A stretch of DNA of 35,374 nucleotides, from contig PBYF01000070.1 in assembly GCA_002729515.1 (NCBI GenBank), positions 1-35,374 of the forward strand, written 5' to 3'. A program made the position numbers and the translations under genes. The stretch's first letter is position 1; the number at the start of each line of letters is the position of its first letter. The DNA comes from Deltaproteobacteria bacterium. Lineage in GTDB: Bacteria; Myxococcota_A; UBA9160; SMWR01. The notes beneath the pieces are model-generated. The model was not told where the DNA came from. It ran no database searches and saw only the letters and a program-made list of their open reading frames with translations. Positions 15,763-24,574 of the stretch are shown here, piece after piece.

Positions 15763-16128
15763 CTTGTTCTCTCCCCTGACCGTCGTGACTGCCATTGCCA
15801 TGGGTTTCAATCTCCGTTCGTTGAGATCGGCGAGCGCTTCGGAACTGCCATTGGCTCGGACCTATTTGATTTGCTGAAAGAATCTAAATGCAACAACTGG
15901 GCCACGATTCAGGAGACCTCAGGGCGCGCGACAGCGCTCAAAGAGCTTCTGGCAGATTCGATTCGCTAATTATGGCGAACAGAATCGGCGATCCGGATGC
16001 CCAGATTTGGGGTTAAATCCCTGCGCTTTCTGGCTGGGGGCGTGCTTCGACGTTGGTCGTTTCGCGCCAGCCATCTGTTCTCTCGATGGGCGCTGGGGGA
16101 TGCGGGGCAGGGGCCCGCGCGGCGAGGG
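15763..16128. other. Intergenic region upstream of marR, 366 bases
   Basis: No gene supported. It contains the palindrome at 15810-15827, a 10-base direct repeat actgccattg (15788-15797 and 15844-15853), and a locally AT-richer stretch around 15860-15990 (ttgatttgctgaaagaatct; cgctaattatgg) that is the likely promoter area for marR. Long open frames across it on plus are shadows without a recognisable product. Confidence 0.4.
15810..15827. promoter_or_regulatory. Possible MarR operator palindrome
   Basis: ATCTC-N8-GAGAT, an 18-bp inverted repeat, lies 48 bases upstream of the chosen marR start and 9 bases upstream of the alternative ATG at 15801. MarR dimers bind palindromes of about this size near their own promoters. 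The half-sites are only five bases, so chance cannot be ruled out. Confidence 0.35.
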
Positions 16129-17449
16129 TCAATAGACCTCGATCAGGCGATCGACCTCTTCTTCGAAAGAGACGCCTTCGAGTGCGTCGATCTCCCCTCG
16201 CTTTACGGCGGCATACGAGCGCACCAGCGGCACCTCGAGCATGGCCTCCAAGGCGCTGTCGGCGCGGAGCAGGTCGATCGCCTCTCCCAGGTTGGTGGGC
16301 AGTCGGTCGATGCCGCGGGCCTGCCGCTCGGCTTCGGATAGGAGCGCGGGGTCCCGATCGATGGGTTCCGGCAGCACGAGTGCGCGATCGATTCCGTCGA
16401 GACCGGCGGCGATCACGCCTGCGAGCGCCAGGTAGGGATTCAGCGTCGCATCGCAGCTCTTGAACTCCACGTTGGTGGGCGCCCCGCGGCGTTCGGTGGG
16501 AACGCGCAGCGGAGCTTCCTTGTGGTCGTAGCCCCAGGCGCGAAAGGCGCCACACCAGGCTCCCGGGCGAATGCGCCGGAAAGAATTCGGCGATGCGGCC
16601 GTCAGACTGAGCAGTGCCGGCAGGTGATCGAAGATGCCGGCGACGAAGGCCTCCGCCTCACTTCCCAGTCGGTCGCCCCGTCCGGTCAGGTTCACACCGT
16701 CACGCAAGAGGCTGAAGTGCATGTGCCAGCCGTTTCCGGCTTCGCGCTCGAAGACGAGTGGCAAGCACGTACCGACCAGGCCCTCCGACGCGGCGATGGC
16801 TCCGATCGTTTCGCGCACGATACAGAAATGGTTCGCGGCTTCGAGAGCCTGTCCGTGATCGGTGGCGAATTCGTACTGGGAGCGCCCGGCCTCTTTCAGA
16901 ACTGCCCGGACGGAGACGTCTTGGTCCTCCAGAGCGAGTGCCATACGGTCGAGAATCGGCCCGGCGTGGTCTAGACCGTGGGCGCTCGCGTAGCCGGAGT
17001 TTTCGAAATGGTTGAGCCTCCCGTCTTCACGGCGCAGGAGCATGAATTCGTGCCGCGAAGGCGGCTTGCATCACGAGTCCTCTCGCGGCGAGCGCTGCGA
17101 CTGCGCGATCGAGCGCCGCCCGCGGACAATGGGTCCATGGGGTTCCGCCGGTTTCCACGAAACTCCCCAGGCAACTGGCGTGATTCGGCTCCCAGGGGAG
17201 CACACGCGCAGTCTCCAGATCGGGAACCAGCCATACCTGGCCCACGGCAGAGAGTTCGGGGATGTCCGCCACGCCGTTGAGCGGCAGCGCCGCCTGGACG
17301 GCCGGGACCATGGGGAGCCCGTTCTCCAGCGCCGAGGCCAGGTGTCTTATTGTCTGAGCCTCGACGCGCAAGACACCGCCACTGTCCACCCGCCCCACCC
17401 GGACGAAGTTCACGTCCCGGGCGGTCAACCAGGAAATGAGGTCCTTCAC
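16129..17449 (-). pseudogene. Glutamine synthetase family gene split by a frameshift
   Basis: Reading from 17449 (GTG after GAGGAAGG), the first frame encodes the GS N-domain (FVRVGRVDSGGVLR; VWLVPDLETARVLPWEP) and the start of the catalytic domain (GLVMQAAFAA), then stops at 17027. The continuation HEFMLLRREDGRLNHFENSG is in another frame and runs to 16129, with the conserved GNGWHMHFSLL, NSFRRIRPGAWCG, WGYDHKEAPLRVP and NPYLALAGVIAAGLDGI blocks. The frames join near 17045-17055 (ttcgcggcacgaattc on minus), just before the metal-binding Glu of EF. Rejoined length is about 440 aa, normal for type III/PuuA-like GS, which link glutamate to amines. A one-base insertion, two-base deletion or sequencing error fits. 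If real, the product is inactive. Confidence 0.8.
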
Positions 17450-17884
17450 CACAAGCCTTCCTCGGGCGGCAGAATACAGGACGACCCCGAAATTATTCTG
17501 CACCGCCGGATTCGCCGCCACGCGTCGCGGCGGAAACGAGTGCTCGAGGCAGGCAACCGAAACGTCCGCGGGGAATATCCGGGTTCACATCCTGAAATGT
17601 CTGGAATGAGGCTTCGCAAAAAGAAAACCCGCTGGTAAGTCCGCCGCCTGTCTCGGGTGCAGCCCTCGTGTCTCGACTCGACCGGATTCCGGTCTGACCA
17701 TCACCAGTGGACTCATCGGCTACATCCTCGGTTCATTTCTCGACAGCCGGCTCGGAGGCCGTTTTGGCCGGCGGGTGAGCCTCTTTCTGCGCGATCACGG
17801 CGGTAGGGCAGAAAAGGGGAGAACCCGGACTCGGCGCCCCTGGACCGGGATCTTTCGGGGAGCCCCTCGCTGTCTTCTGACGCT
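17450..17884. other. 435-base gap, no confident gene
   Basis: Lies between the GS start and the DUF4136 stop, both minus. A plus-strand frame around 17690-17775 reads as glycine-rich hydrophobic sequence (GLTITSGLIGYILGSFLDSR), which could be a leftover membrane segment. It lacks a start, a ribosome binding site and a known family, so I do not call it. Confidence 0.35.
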
Positions 17885-18478
17885 TCAGGTTCTGGGCTTC
17901 GTGGGAAAGTTGGCCAGTATCTTCGTGACGGCTTCGGCAATGAGTTCCTGCGAATCGTCTCTCGGAGAGAGGCGTTTTGACGCCCAGCCCACCCAGATCG
18001 CCTGCTCGCTTTTTCGATCGTAGAATTCCAGGGTCAGCGTGCCCTGCGTGTACTGTTGGACGCTCACATTGGAACCGGTGTACCACGGCCCGTATCGATA
18101 GCGTGCCGGATAGGGGTAGGTTGGCATCATGCCCGGCGTCTCGTGCACGCGCACCTTGTCCTCGGATCCGACGCTGTACGCTACCACCATGTCGGCCTTG
18201 GCGGGCGAATCGACGAGTTGATAGCCACGGGTCTCGAGGATGCGGTTCACAGCGTCCCGGATTCTCCGGTCATCGAGGGGGCTTACGGCGCTATTCGTTT
18301 TGGAACCCTGCTTGGCCCGTGCCAGGGGCGCCGGCCCGATCCACGCGAAGGTGCGGAAGGCACTGAAATTGGTGCCGGGATCCCTGTCGAAATGAATGCG
18401 CATCGGGGTGGCGCATGCGACGAGGGTGAGAAGACCGGAAGCCAGGAAAAGCGGACGGAATCGAAGCGGATGGCTCAT
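17885..18478 (-). CDS. DUF4136 lipoprotein, 197 aa
   Basis: The DUF4136 pattern is clear: IHFDRDPGTNFSAFRTFAWI at the start of the mature domain, a helix with IRDAVNRILETRGYQLVD, then a strand ADMVVAYSVG and a C-terminal WVGWASKRL...AVTKILANFP. The N-terminus has a hydrophobic core and lipobox LVACAT, so it should be lipidated and envelope-located. The start at 18478 is preferred (AAAGGA about nine bases upstream); the frame is open to 18550. Its function is unknown; the family is widespread in Gram-negative envelopes. A YPYPARYRYGPWY stretch in the middle is Tyr/Pro-rich. It is divergent from the HEAT-repeat lipoprotein. Confidence 0.88.
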   Translation of the reverse strand: MSHPLRFRPLFLASGLLTLVACATPMRIHFDRDPGTNFSAFRTFAWIGPAPLARAKQGSKTNSAVSPLDDRRIRDAVNRILETRGYQLVDSPAKADMVVAYSVGSEDKVRVHETPGMMPTYPYPARYRYGPWYTGSNVSVQQYTQGTLTLEFYDRKSEQAIWVGWASKRLSPRDDSQELIAEAVTKILANFPTKPRT

Positions 18479-18735
18479 CAGTTGGGGTCCTTTCGGCTGC
18501 GAGAGCAAGCGTTTAACCTCACCGGCAGCAGGCTCCAGGCAGAGCCGCATAGGAGTGCTTCGTGATTCCGCGCATCTTATCGCCCTCTGTAGTTCCCTGC
18601 TTGCTCGCGGTACTCCTGCTGGTCGGCGCCGTGCGTGAGGCCATGCCCCACCCGGTATTCGTGCAGGACCATTTATTCGTTCTCGTCTGGATCGCCCTCA
18701 GTTCCCTGCTGGCGTGCTCCTTGCGGAGACGCGAC

Positions 18736-19413
18736 ATGGAAACACGACTCCACCTGCTTCTTTCGGGTGCCGCTCTCCTGGCCCTCGCCTGTTCCGATTC
18801 CCAGCGTGTGGAGCCGCACGCCGAGATTCCGGCGCCTCCCAGCGTTGTCATCGAGACCGTCGATCTGCAGGAGCCGGATCTTCCGAAATCTGCGGTCGAG
18901 ACTGATGATTTTCTCGACCCGGCACCTCCGAAGCCCTCCACCGAGGTAGAGGCGCCCGACGAAGCGGTGCTCGAGAGGGTCGACCCCAGCGCGGTCCGCC
19001 TCGACGACGCGCTGGTGCGTGGGGATGACGTTGCGCTCGAAGAAGCGATGAGAGAATTGGAGGAGCGCGGCGGATCCGGCGCCATCACTGCCCTCGGCAC
19101 GGTGTTGAAAAACCATCCCGACAAGGACATTCGCCTCGACGCTCTCGATTCGATCTCGGTGGTGAACGATGACGGTCCGGTACCCCGCGAGGTGGTGGAG
19201 GCCCTCGGAGATCCCGATCCAGAAGTACGCATCGAGGCCCTCGACTTCATCGCCGATTCCGAGGACATGACCATGTTGTCGGTACTCGAAACCCACTTCG
19301 TTTCCGAGCGCGACGAAGATGTGCGCGAGGTCTACAGCGACGCCATTGACCAGTTGGGCGATGTCTACGGGGACGCCATCGAGGAGCTGCGCGAATCACG
19401 ATTGGGCGATTGA
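18736..19413 (+). CDS. HEAT-repeat lipoprotein, 225 aa
   Basis: The ATG at 18736 gives a textbook lipoprotein signal (HLLLSGAALLALAC) with GCGGAG upstream; an in-frame GTG at 18562 would add a membrane-like stretch of 58 residues and is less likely. After a Pro/Glu-rich linker come helical repeats: LEEAMRELEERGGSGAITAL, DKDIRLDALDSISVVNDD, DPDPEVRIEALDFIADSED and DEDVREVYSDAIDQLGD, the spacing and D-x-x-x-R-x-x-A-L pattern of HEAT/PBS-lyase-type repeats. The protein is very acidic. Such repeats are protein-binding scaffolds; the partner is unknown. The region 18479-18735 is the divergent gap with the DUF4136 gene. Confidence 0.8.
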   Translation: METRLHLLLSGAALLALACSDSQRVEPHAEIPAPPSVVIETVDLQEPDLPKSAVETDDFLDPAPPKPSTEVEAPDEAVLERVDPSAVRLDDALVRGDDVALEEAMRELEERGGSGAITALGTVLKNHPDKDIRLDALDSISVVNDDGPVPREVVEALGDPDPEVRIEALDFIADSEDMTMLSVLETHFVSERDEDVREVYSDAIDQLGDVYGDAIEELRESRLGD

Positions 19414-19462
19414 TCTCCTGGTCCCGCGAGCCCAGAATCGGCGGCGGGTCAGCAGGCCCCGG

Positions 19463-20965
19463 TTACCCCGGCCGCACTCGGCGCACCAATATGTGTGCGC
19501 CCGCATCGTCTCTACACCAGAATTCCCTCGCTACGATGAGTACGTATTCGCCGGCCTTTGCCCAGCCGCGGGTGAGCACCTCCTGCTCTGCACGCTCAAC
19601 GAGCGCTTCGTGTTCGGGAATCTGATCGCTCTGGACCGGAGTCACTCCGCGGTAGAGCAGCATGCGGCGAATGATCTGGGGGTCCGAGGCCAGTGCCAAC
19701 ACCGGCAGTAGGAAATCGTTACGACTGATCAGCCGCGCGTACTGACCTGTGCTCGAGGGAATGACGACACAGCGGGCATCGACCGAACGGGCGGCAGTCC
19801 AGATTGCGCGCACCAGCGCGCCCTGGGGGCCAAATGACGCCGTGCGCGAAGCCCTCAGGTCTTTTCCCGACGTTACGTTCATCCTCCGCATTGCGGTTTC
19901 CGTCGTGCGGTTGATGCGCGCCATCATCGTGACCGCTTCGATCGGATAGCGCCCCACAGCGGTTTCGCCCGACAGCATGACCCCATCGGCCCCGTCGAAG
20001 ATTGCGGTCGCGACGTCGCTGGCCTCGGCACGCGTTGGTGTCGGTGCTTCGATCATAGACTGGAGCATCTGGGTTGCCACGATGCACGGGATCCCCGCGT
20101 CGCGGGCGACGGCGACCAAGTGCTTCTGTATTGACGGAACCATCGCGATGTCGATTTCGACACCGAGATCACCCCGGGCCACCATGAGCGCATCCACTTC
20201 AGAGACGATTTCACTCGCGTGGTCCACTGCGCGTGGGACCTCGATCTTTGCAACGATCGGAATGGGGCGTTTGTCCTGCCCCGAGACTTTCCGTAGGTGC
20301 GCATCGAGAGCTTGTACGTCGTCTGCGCTTCGAACAAAGCTCATCGCGATCCAGTCGAGTTCGTGTTCGATTGCCCAAGTGGCGAACCGGCGATCCTGGT
20401 CTGTCGGAAGCTCGATCGAGAGATCTGAATCGGGCAGGTTCACGCCCTTGCGCGAACTCACGCGACCACCCGCGGTGACTTCACAGATCAGCGTATCGTC
20501 GCGGTGAGCGGTTGCGCGCAGACGGACGAGTCCATCGTCGATCAGCACACGCTGCCCGGGCTCGACGCAGTCGACGAGACCCGCCCAGCTACTTCCGAAG
20601 CGAGCGGGCTTCTTCCGGTCGGCTGGTGAGGCGAGTTCTGGGCCGCGCCCGACTTCGACCCGTTCCCCCTCCGTGAGTTCGATTCCCTCCCCCGGGACTT
20701 CACTGAGCCGGATCTTGGGTCCGGGGAGGTCGCCCAGTACTCCTACGGGCTGGCCCATTCGCTCTGAAACGGATCGAATCTTTTCGAGTGTCTCCGCGTG
20801 GGTAGTATTGTCGCCGTGGCTGAAGTTCAGGCGAAAAATCGTGACGCCCGCGTCAACGAGCTTTTCGAGCGTCTCCTCTGCCGCAGAGGCGGGTCCTGCG
20901 GTCGCGAGTATCGCGGTGCGAAAGTACTCTGAGGAAGTATCGAAGGCACGTGCGAAATCTCCCAG
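19463..20965 (-). CDS. pyk: Pyruvate kinase, apparently with a CTG start
   Basis: Converts phosphoenolpyruvate and ADP to pyruvate and ATP. Key blocks: ATAGPAS, FRLNFSHG, GDLPGPKIR, PIVAKIEVPRA (catalytic Lys), MVARGDLGVEI, VATQMLQSMIEAPTPTRAE and SGETAVGRYPIEAV, followed by the C-terminal domain. The first ATG in frame (20758) would remove the N-terminal strands and RLNFSHG, so it cannot be the real start. The frame is open up to about 21050 with no ATG, GTG or TTG. A CTG at 20965 with AGGGAGG upstream gives 500 aa, a normal length. An N-terminal frameshift or a rare start are both possible. The usual TKI before ATLGP reads TAI here. Co-directional with mqo, 78 bases upstream. Confidence 0.85.
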   Translation of the reverse strand: MGDFARAFDTSSEYFRTAILATAGPASAAEETLEKLVDAGVTIFRLNFSHGDNTTHAETLEKIRSVSERMGQPVGVLGDLPGPKIRLSEVPGEGIELTEGERVEVGRGPELASPADRKKPARFGSSWAGLVDCVEPGQRVLIDDGLVRLRATAHRDDTLICEVTAGGRVSSRKGVNLPDSDLSIELPTDQDRRFATWAIEHELDWIAMSFVRSADDVQALDAHLRKVSGQDKRPIPIVAKIEVPRAVDHASEIVSEVDALMVARGDLGVEIDIAMVPSIQKHLVAVARDAGIPCIVATQMLQSMIEAPTPTRAEASDVATAIFDGADGVMLSGETAVGRYPIEAVTMMARINRTTETAMRRMNVTSGKDLRASRTASFGPQGALVRAIWTAARSVDARCVVIPSSTGQYARLISRNDFLLPVLALASDPQIIRRMLLYRGVTPVQSDQIPEHEALVERAEQEVLTRGWAKAGEYVLIVAREFWCRDDAGAHILVRRVRPG

Positions 20966-21043
20966 GACCCGATCCCTCCCTGCAGCGTGATTTCTGCTTG
21001 CTCGGCTACCGAGCGTTGCAGCGACCGGTACTCGGAAGTGCGG

Positions 21044-22417
21044 TCATTGGTGGCCCACGTCGGTTGTGTCCGGCAAGTCCTTCAGGGCGTGCTGGTGGAA
21101 GGTTTCCTCGAATGCTGCTTCATCGATTCGAGCACCGATTTGCTTCGCAATGCTGAGCATATCCTCGCGAGCATTGTCGAGCGCGCTCGTAGCTCCCGGA
21201 GAGGGGGTCATGTTGAAGATGATGCGATCGTTCTGGTCGATCTTCGCCGCACCCATCAGGAGCTGCCGCGCTTTCTTGTCGATGAGCTGGGGTCGAATCC
21301 CCGTGTAGCCTTCCGCGAACTCGAGGTCTTCGGCACCGAGTGAGGGAACGATCTTCTGCACGGCCTTCGCGAAGCTCTGGCGGCCATAGACCGGAATCTC
21401 GTAGCCCACGTTTCGGAACACGAAGTCATGGATGTCTTTGTCCTTCATGAGATCCCAGAGAACGACGGCAACTTCCTCATCGAAGTTGAAGGATTCCAGA
21501 AATCCCCAGGCCGTCTTGATGTTGTGTCGCTCGAGAACGGGAAGCACGAGTGCCGTGGGCCCGAAGCGTGTCTTGTCGGAGTTGGTCAGATCCGGATCAC
21601 CGTGGATCGCTGCAAAAGGCAACTTGTCGTTCTGAACCGTGTAGACCTTGTGCTGGAGCACACTGGGTGCGAAATAGAAGCTACCCGTTACTGGCATCAC
21701 CGAATAGTCGAGCCCATAACCCAGTTTTTGTGCGATCAGTAGGCTGTGAGCCCCTGCCGAGACGACTACCATTGAAGCCAGGATAGGGCCGTCTGGCGTC
21801 TCCACTGAAAAACCGTCACCGTCTCGAGTGATCGTGCCGGCTGGAGACGAGAGGCGGATCGAGACCGTTTTTCCTGGAGCTTCAGTTGCCTTTGCGACGA
21901 AAGACTCGGTGAGCCGGCCGAAGTCCACGGCAAAGCCTTCAGGGTTGAAGAGCGCTGCAATTTCTTCGGGGCGGGGCTTGCCGCCGACGAGTGCCAGCTT
22001 CGGCTCGAGCTCAGCGATTCTTTCCGCTTCTACTGTCTCGAGCGTTGGGAAGAGAGTGCTGAAGGTTTCGCCGCGCTTGCGCACGAGCGCGGCCTCCTCC
22101 GCGCCGACGCCGAGCAGCATCTTCCCGTAGCGGCGCATCAGTGTGGGATCACCCGATACCGTCTCGCAATAGATCCGCGTGAGTTCGGCGGCCTCGTGGA
22201 CGTGCGCAGCTTTTTCGGTGGAGTAGTTTGTCTCGATGTCGCCACAGTGAAGGGTCTGGCTGTTGTTGTGTGCATTGGAGTTCAGCGGGTCGAGGTGATC
22301 GTATTTTTCGATGAGACAAAGGCTCGAGATATCGCTGAAAGTGGAGAGCAGGTAGAGCAGTGATCCACCGCTGATTCCTCCGCCGACGATGAGAACATCG
22401 AAGCGCTTCTGGCTCAT
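21044..22417 (-). CDS. mqo: Malate:quinone oxidoreductase, 457 aa
   Basis: FAD-dependent peripheral membrane enzyme oxidising malate to oxaloacetate and passing electrons to quinone, bypassing NAD-linked malate dehydrogenase. The dinucleotide motif VLIVGGGISGGSL is at residues ~7-19, followed by family blocks SNAHNNSQTLHCGDIETNY, LVGGKPRPEEIAALFNPEG, SAGAHSLLIAQKLGYGL and EGYTGIRPQLIDK. The length is slightly below typical Mqo (about 490). The start at 22417 has GGGAGGTG immediately upstream. Together with the downstream pyk it may form a two-gene unit for C4/C3 metabolism. A related FAD oxidoreductase acting on another 2-hydroxyacid is the main alternative. Confidence 0.9.
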   Translation of the reverse strand: MSQKRFDVLIVGGGISGGSLLYLLSTFSDISSLCLIEKYDHLDPLNSNAHNNSQTLHCGDIETNYSTEKAAHVHEAAELTRIYCETVSGDPTLMRRYGKMLLGVGAEEAALVRKRGETFSTLFPTLETVEAERIAELEPKLALVGGKPRPEEIAALFNPEGFAVDFGRLTESFVAKATEAPGKTVSIRLSSPAGTITRDGDGFSVETPDGPILASMVVVSAGAHSLLIAQKLGYGLDYSVMPVTGSFYFAPSVLQHKVYTVQNDKLPFAAIHGDPDLTNSDKTRFGPTALVLPVLERHNIKTAWGFLESFNFDEEVAVVLWDLMKDKDIHDFVFRNVGYEIPVYGRQSFAKAVQKIVPSLGAEDLEFAEGYTGIRPQLIDKKARQLLMGAAKIDQNDRIIFNMTPSPGATSALDNAREDMLSIAKQIGARIDEAAFEETFHQHALKDLPDTTDVGHQ

Positions 22418-22481
22418 GGGGCACCTCCCGAAGGGTTGAAATCGAGAGCGAAGCATACCATTCAGGGCCGGGGCGGCGCCC

Positions 22482-22490
22482 TGCTAGAGT
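22482..22490 (+). promoter_or_regulatory. Possible extended -10 element upstream of the cupin gene
   Basis: tgcTAGAGT has the TGn extension and a -10-like hexamer (TAGAGT, 22485-22490), 31 bases before the ATG at 22521. The divergent mqo gene starts at 22417, so a promoter here is expected. No good -35 is visible, consistent with an extended -10, but the match is short. Confidence 0.35.
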
Positions 22491-22520
22491 TGCCTCCTCG
22501 CTACAGCGGAGGACAGAGCC

Positions 22521-22883
22521 ATGCCCATGCCGATCGTGCGAATCTTCACCGGAGAGGACGGAGAGTCTCACTTTGAAGACACGGAAGTCGCGCTTGTTCC
22601 GAAGGATGAAGCGAATGCTCTCTCGGAACTCTGCGAATCCCACGAGGTGCAGTTCGAGGAGACCGTGTCCGGCGGGTCCTTCGACTGGCACAACGCGCCT
22701 CGGCGGCAGTACGTGGTGACGTTGTGCGGCCGGCTTCAGTTCGAGACCCGGCTCGGGGAAACGCATGAGATCGGTCCGGGCGACGTCTTGTTGGCCGAAG
22801 ATACGACTGGAGCCGGGCACCGGTGGAAGCTGATAGACGACAACCCGTGGCGCCGGCTCTACGTCCATCTCGAGCCCGAGTAG
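22521..22883 (+). CDS. Cupin-like small protein, 120 aa
   Basis: Beta-rich protein with cupin features: WHNAPRRQYVVTLCGRLQFET then a Gly-rich turn and EIGPGDVLLAEDTTGAGHRWKLID, matching cupin motifs 1 and 2 (including PGDxxxxEDxxGxGH). Candidate metal ligands are the His in WHNAP, Glu in LAED and His in AGHRW. The ATG at 22521 follows GCGGAGGACAGAG. Cupins of this type are uncharacterised; they may bind a small ligand or metal. Monocistronic by position: the next gene converges on it and the previous diverges. Confidence 0.8.
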   Translation: MPMPIVRIFTGEDGESHFEDTEVALVPKDEANALSELCESHEVQFEETVSGGSFDWHNAPRRQYVVTLCGRLQFETRLGETHEIGPGDVLLAEDTTGAGHRWKLIDDNPWRRLYVHLEPE

Positions 22884-22956
22884 ACAGGCGTATTGGACGA
22901 GAATCGATCGCGAGCTTCGGAGGGGCCGGAGAACGCGAACAGCGGTGCGCAGGTGT

Positions 22957-24147
22957 TCAGCGCCCCGGCGACCCGTTCGAGCGGTGGGTCACCCGGTGCG
23001 AGAACTTTCGCAGAGTCTCAGCTGCCCCACGATCCCTGAGGCCCAGAGCGGCGGGAAGAATAGAGTCCAACAGGAGATCCTCGGCAGGGTCGGTACCCTC
23101 GAAATTCTTGCCGGTGATCACGACGACCAGTTGGATCGAGGGAATCACGAAAATGTGCTGTCCGCCCCAGCCCCACGCGAAGTAGGCGTGAAATGACCGT
23201 TGGCCAACGGGATACCCGTTCACCCACCAGAGGTAGCCGTATCCCTCCATCCACGGCGCTCCCGAAAAGTAGGTCTGAGTGGATTCATCGATCCATTCCT
23301 TCGACACGACGCGCTCTTCGTTCCAGACACCCTCGTTCAACATCAGCTGGCCGAGCTTTGCCATGTCCCGTGATCGCAGCCAGAGCCCACCCCCGGTATT
23401 CGTCTCCTCGAAGCCGAGTTGTTCCCAGCGGGTTCGGTCGATGCCGAGCTTCGAAAACAGGTACCGGTCGGAGAAGTCTTCGACGCGAGTCCCGGTGGCT
23501 TTTCGCAAAATGACGCCGAGGACATCGGTCAGGGCAGTATTGTAGTTGAAGTTCGATCCAGGCCGATTGACGACCGGCCGCTTCAGAACGAATCGGATCG
23601 GATCGCGGGCGGAGTAGAAGCGCCGTAGGTCGCTCTTCCGGTCGCCAGAGCTCCACCAAGGCTCGTTCCATTTGAGTCCCGCGCTCATGGTCAGGAGGTG
23701 CTTGAGCGCAATCCGCCCCTGGGATGAGTCCTCGAGTTCCTCGTATTCTGGGAAGAAGGTGTAGACCGGCTCATCGACACTTTCGATGAGTCCATTATCA
23801 ATGGCAATTCCCACGAGCATGGAAGTCACACTCTTCGTCACCGAGTAGACCCGTTGAAGGTTGTCCCTATTGGGTCCGAAATACTCCTCCACGACGAGCC
23901 GGCCGTCCTTGGCGATCAGGAGCGACTGGATATTCGGAATCACGCCGCTCTGAATCCGCCCGATTGCGTCTTCTGGCGGCTCCACTCTCATTCCGGTGTT
24001 TCGGAGGTCACGAGTCTCCCAGCCATCATCCGCCTGCTCTGGAGCTGCGTAGCGGTATTCAGAGCTTTCGCTGTCCGTGCCGGGAGTTTCGCTCACATAG
24101 GCGAACGAAAGTCCGGTGAAGAGCAGGATCGCGAGCATTCTGGGCAT
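22957..24147 (-). CDS. Exported serine hydrolase, class C beta-lactamase-like, 396 aa
   Basis: Penicillin-binding-protein-like fold. The catalytic SxxK is SVTK (Ser102, Lys105) and the second motif Y-x-N is represented by FNYNT. The third motif region reads WGWGGQHIFVIP instead of the canonical KTG/HTG, as in many 'beta-lactamase-related serine hydrolases', which are often esterases or peptidases rather than antibiotic-degrading enzymes. A signal peptide (MLAILLFTGLSFAYVSE) indicates export. The ATG at 24147 has a weak ribosome binding site; a TTG at 24156 with GAGGT upstream is an alternative. The Arg/Pro-rich frame further upstream is not part of the gene. Confidence 0.88.
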   Translation of the reverse strand: MPRMLAILLFTGLSFAYVSETPGTDSESSEYRYAAPEQADDGWETRDLRNTGMRVEPPEDAIGRIQSGVIPNIQSLLIAKDGRLVVEEYFGPNRDNLQRVYSVTKSVTSMLVGIAIDNGLIESVDEPVYTFFPEYEELEDSSQGRIALKHLLTMSAGLKWNEPWWSSGDRKSDLRRFYSARDPIRFVLKRPVVNRPGSNFNYNTALTDVLGVILRKATGTRVEDFSDRYLFSKLGIDRTRWEQLGFEETNTGGGLWLRSRDMAKLGQLMLNEGVWNEERVVSKEWIDESTQTYFSGAPWMEGYGYLWWVNGYPVGQRSFHAYFAWGWGGQHIFVIPSIQLVVVITGKNFEGTDPAEDLLLDSILPAALGLRDRGAAETLRKFSHRVTHRSNGSPGR

Positions 24148-24574
24148 CGTGTCCAACGAGACCTCGATTTTTCTGTGATCCGGAGAGTTCCCGCCGGGGT
24201 GGTGGCGAGTGGGACTAGTGAGTCTCGAGGGTTGCCACGGCTTGGAGAGGGCCGCTTTTTCAGGCCGGTTCGGAAAAATTACTCCGTGGCTTCCATGTCT
24301 TGTGTCTCCACCCGGTGTGGCCGCACGCGAACTCGTTGCGCCAGCCATCTGACCCGATCATGCGAACGCTTGTGCAAAAGAGCGGAAGGGCTTCGAGGTT
24401 CCGACGCATGCCACGGTTATACCTCACCACACAGTCTGGGTGAAGTCTGGTATTTCTGCGCGAATGGCCGCAATGTTTGTTCTCCAGACCGAGTCAACGC
24501 ACCGGTGCATCGAGTCCGATCTTTCCGGTCCACCGGGCAGATCGGTATACTCAGCATTTCTCCAGGAGACCTCC
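24148..24574. other. Divergent intergenic region, 427 bases
   Basis: Between the serine hydrolase (minus) and the alkylsulfatase (plus). No gene is supported; open frames here lack family sequence. A weak stem TCACC/GGTGA with a 10-base loop lies around 24425-24445. The right end has the sulfatase promoter candidate at 24522-24551. Confidence 0.4.
24522..24551 (+). promoter_or_regulatory. Candidate sigma70-type promoter for the alkylsulfatase
   Basis: TATACT at 24546-24551 is five of six to the consensus -10. TTTCCG at 24522-24527, 18 bases upstream, is a weak -35. Transcription would begin near 24558, giving a leader of about 17 bases that still contains AGGAG before the GTG at 24575. This is the best -10 I found in the window. 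Confidence 0.45.

Noticed and set aside
17690-17900. Gly-rich hydrophobic plus frame (GLTITSGLIGYILGSFLDSR)
   Set aside because: Coding-like for about 30 residues only, with no start, ribosome binding site or family.
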